The notes beneath the pieces are model-generated. The model searched no databases. It saw nothing but the letters and a program-made list of their open reading frames with translations, and was not told the origin of the DNA. Both the position numbers and the translations under genes were made by a program. This document shows positions 13,234 through 14,719 of a stretch of DNA of 14,719 nucleotides, piece after piece; within the stretch, counting starts at the first letter, position 1; each line of letters starts with the position of its first letter. Origin of the DNA: JBJMLO01 sp045805265 (GTDB lineage: Bacteria; Actinomycetota; UBA4738; JACQTL01); the NCBI GenBank assembly GCA_045805265.1, contig JBJMLO010000012.1:1-14719 (forward strand), written 5' to 3'.

Positions 13234-13682
13234 GCATCGACATGGAGATCGACGCCACGCCGGAGGAGGTCTGGTCAGTCGTCTCCGACCCCCGCAACCT
13301 CCCGAAGTGGGACCGGCACATCCTGTCGGTGCGGGGCGTCCCGGAGGACGGGCTGAAGGAAGGGGTCACCTACACCACGGAGCTGAAGATGCTCGGCGTG
13401 CGCGGGACGGTGGAGGCCGAGGTCCTCGACATGGAGCCGCCGCGGAGCTCGCGCATCCGTCTCCGGGGGTTCCTGGAGGCCACCGTGAAGACGAACGTCA
13501 GTCCGCTGTCGGGCGGCCGCCGGGCGCTGCTCGAGCACGACATCCAGTACCACCTCCGGGGCGGCGGGCTGGCTGCCTTCGCCACCCAGGGGATCGAGCT
13601 CACCGGCGGGCCGAGCGTGGTGCTGCGCCGGGGGACCCTGGCGCAGAAGCGCCAGATCGAGGACATGGTCCGGGGCCGCTAG
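13221..13682 (+). CDS. SRPBCC-fold (polyketide cyclase/START-like) protein
   Basis: This is a 153-residue protein. VSIDMEIDATPEEVWSVVSDPRNLPKWD (4-31) is the standard N-terminal strand plus helix of SRPBCC domains. The alternating beta pattern GVTYTTELKMLGVRGTVEAEVLDMEPPRS follows, and a long C-terminal helix ends in QKRQIEDMVRGR. The fold holds a deep hydrophobic pocket; members bind lipids, polyketides or steroids, or act as toxins or chaperones. The ligand is unknown. GGAGGGGAG lies about 5 bases before ATG 13221. It overlaps the preceding gene by 13 bases, so it is the last gene of the membrane operon. Its TAG stop shares the CTAG palindrome with the stop of the opposite LapA-like gene. 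Confidence 0.85.
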   Translation: MGHVSIDMEIDATPEEVWSVVSDPRNLPKWDRHILSVRGVPEDGLKEGVTYTTELKMLGVRGTVEAEVLDMEPPRSSRIRLRGFLEATVKTNVSPLSGGRRALLEHDIQYHLRGGGLAAFATQGIELTGGPSVVLRRGTLAQKRQIEDMVRGR

Positions 13683-14002
13683 CCCTTCTTCTCCTCGTCG
13701 TCGTGGCGGAACCGGAACGTCCCCCCCGGCCTCCCCACGATGAACCCCACGATCCCGCCGAGGAGGGCGCAGACGAGCATCACCCAGATCAGGTCGTTGT
13801 TGGCCTTGAAGAACACGTAGTTGACCGGCACGGAGTGCGCGTTCCACACGATGAACAGGACGAGGACCGTGAGGATGAGCACGAGGACGATCGCCTTCGC
13901 CGCGCGGACCTGCCGGTGGCGCTGGAGCTGATGGAGGCGCTCGCTGTCGGCCTCGGCCCCGGGGTCCCCGGGCTCGTCGCCCTCGCGATGCTCCCTGCGC
14001 AC
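13679..14002 (-). CDS. LapA-domain (DUF1049) small membrane protein
   Basis: This is a 107-residue protein. A charged N-terminus (1-35, rich in Glu, Arg and Gln) is followed by membrane segment 1 (about 36-53, AIVLVLILTVLVLFIVW) and N54. A short loop with NYVFFKANNDL leads to membrane segment 2 (71-89, with GGIVGFIVGR) and a basic/acidic tail (RFRHDDEEKKG). The N-x-x-x-V-x-V...F pattern after the first segment and the glycine-rich second segment are typical of LapA domains. In Proteobacteria LapA/LapB concern lipopolysaccharide assembly, but actinobacterial copies must do something else, and their role is unknown. GTG 14002 is used because AAGGAGAGG lies about 6 bases before it on the reverse strand. 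It converges with the SRPBCC gene, and the 4-base CTAG holds both stops. Confidence 0.82.
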   Translation of the reverse strand: MRREHREGDEPGDPGAEADSERLHQLQRHRQVRAAKAIVLVLILTVLVLFIVWNAHSVPVNYVFFKANNDLIWVMLVCALLGGIVGFIVGRPGGTFRFRHDDEEKKG

Positions 14003-14030
14003 GTGACCCTCTCCTTCGTTCGGTGGCCGG

Positions 14031-14036
14031 ATTGTC
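14031..14036 (-). promoter_or_regulatory. Possible -10 box (GACAAT) for the LapA-like gene
   Basis: On the reverse strand GACAAT lies 28 bases before GTG 14002, ahead of the AAGGAGAGG ribosome site. No -35 consensus is evident. The same GACAATCCGG decamer occurs in the promoter at 4061-4070. Confidence 0.3.
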
Positions 14037-14072
14037 GCACAGCCGGGAGTCCCGGCCGGGGTGGCGACGCTA

Positions 14073-14132
14073 GTTGCCTCAGATCAAGATGTCCTCGAAC
14101 CGTTCCCCCGTTGCCTCACAACAAATGTCCTC
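14073..14132. repeat. Imperfect direct repeats at the insertion-sequence end
   Basis: GTTGCCTCA...ATGTCCTC occurs at 14073-14096 and again at 14110-14132, with a 37-base period and only a few central differences. The transposase stop codon (reverse strand, 14084-14086) lies inside the outer copy. Multiple end repeats of this kind are consistent with transposase-binding sites at the element terminus. Confidence 0.65.
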
Positions 14133-14719
14133 CAGGGGTGGTCCGGTGGGGTCCTCACCTCCTTCCGTCGCATCTCCTCCTTGAGCTTGCTGAGCTCGAG
14201 CAACCGGCTTTGAAGCCCGGTGATCTCCCGGCGTAGCGCCGCGGGGTTGAGGCCGGTGTAGGTCTCCTCCAGCCGTGCCTTCGCCTCGTCGGCCACGAGG
14301 GGTGAGCTGACCATGCGCTGGTGAGGGGTCTGGGCGCGGTCGTGGCGACGGTGCACCTTCGCCCCCTGTCTCGTCTTCTCCACCAAGTGCATCTGGGGTT
14401 GGAAGAAGTTCACGAACAGGCGCAGCGAGCCGTACAGCTGCTCGAGGACCGCGAGCTCGTCGTTGGTGTCGTAGCGCAGGTACCCCACGGCCTGGCGGAC
14501 GACGGCGCCGTTCTTCTGCTCCACGAAGCAGTTGTCGTTCTTGCGGTAGGGCCGGGACCTGGTGAAGGTGATCTTGCGCTGGGAAAGCCAGGTGAACAGG
14601 TCGCCGTTGATGAACTCCCCACCGTTGTCGGAGTCGAACCCGAGCATGGGAACCGGGAGGTCGCGTTCGAGGTGGGCCACGGACTCCAGCACCCACCGAT
14701 GTGCCCGGTTCCGCAGGGC
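14084..14719 (-). CDS. DDE integrase-type transposase, C-terminal part (5' end beyond window)
   Basis: The reverse-strand frame is open from the right edge to TGA at 14084-14086, about 211 residues. GFDSDNGGEFING contains the second catalytic Asp of an integrase core. ITFTRSRPYRKNDNCFVEQKN contains the third catalytic residue (E of VEQKN). FVNFFQPQM and LVEKTRQGAKVHRRHD follow, then a helical leucine-rich tail (LQSRLLELSKLKEEMRR). This pattern is common in one widespread group of insertion sequences annotated simply as integrase catalytic domain or transposase family protein; I cannot assign an IS family with confidence. The first Asp and the DNA-binding domain would be off-window. No internal stop or frameshift is seen, so this copy may be intact. 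The next IS-type gene is 14 kb away and of a different family. Confidence 0.85.
   Translation of the reverse strand, partial: ALRNRAHRWVLESVAHLERDLPVPMLGFDSDNGGEFINGDLFTWLSQRKITFTRSRPYRKNDNCFVEQKNGAVVRQAVGYLRYDTNDELAVLEQLYGSLRLFVNFFQPQMHLVEKTRQGAKVHRRHDRAQTPHQRMVSSPLVADEAKARLEETYTGLNPAALRREITGLQSRLLELSKLKEEMRRKEVRTPPDHPWRTFVVRQRGNGSRTS

Larger units (their letters stand above)
14073..14719 (-). mobile_element. Insertion sequence, 3' end within window and truncated at right edge
   Basis: The element is defined by the integrase-type transposase and the GTTGCCTCA end repeats. Its outer boundary is placed near 14073, 71 bases upstream of the LapA-like start codon. The other end and the target duplication are outside the window. 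The family name is uncertain. Confidence 0.6.

Noticed and set aside
14079..14696. Second long reverse frame over the transposase
   Set aside because: It lacks the DSDNG and VEQKN motifs. The frame stopping at 14084 carries the integrase signature.

Overview
The window is very GC-rich DNA from an actinobacterium-like organism (Actinomycetota). It has GTG and ATG starts, purine-rich ribosome sites, TAnnnT-type -10 boxes and short overlapping gene junctions. The families fit: a DUF222/HNH protein, PIG-L deacetylase, an IlvG-like ThDP enzyme, an FlK-like thioesterase, tandem flavin split-barrels and SRPBCC. No rRNA, tRNA or CRISPR array is visible. Insertion-sequence remnants occupy both edges: the 3' end of an ISL3-type transposase (1-243) and the 3' part of a DDE integrase-type transposase (14084 to the right edge, reverse strand). 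The segment between them reads as ordinary chromosome.

Left part (304-4486): a DUF222/HNH endonuclease-like gene is followed by leucyl aminopeptidase (pepA) with an unusual Lys/Ala/Ser-rich tail. A PIG-L deacetylase starts 4 bases after pepA. A small SnoaL/NTF2-like protein follows with its own promoter and a hairpin behind it. Middle part (4547-10272): a SAM methyltransferase (reverse) is divergent from a ThDP-dependent acetolactate-synthase-like enzyme, and their 5' ends may overlap. The ThDP gene leads into a 131-residue conserved hypothetical. Then come two unrelated beta-propellers: a secreted delta-60-repeat protein and a membrane-anchored TolB/WD40-like protein.

Right part (10318-14002): an FlK-like hotdog thioesterase (reverse) is divergent from a tightly packed forward operon. 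The operon encodes an 8-segment membrane protein with a GHWYL motif, a CPBP intramembrane protease, a tandem flavin split-barrel protein and an SRPBCC protein. All junctions overlap (ATGA, GTGA, 13 bases). Upstream, a TAGGCT box lies 8 bases before a GTG that opens a 15-codon frame ending in the GTGA of the first membrane gene. This looks like a leaderless leader peptide, and a 9-bp inverted repeat spans the -35/-10 region. This operon and its control region are the best candidate for something undescribed. A LapA-domain membrane protein (reverse) converges on the operon and shares its CTAG stop.

No complete, recognisable defence, secretion or biosynthetic system is present. Family calls come from motifs read by eye, not from database searches.
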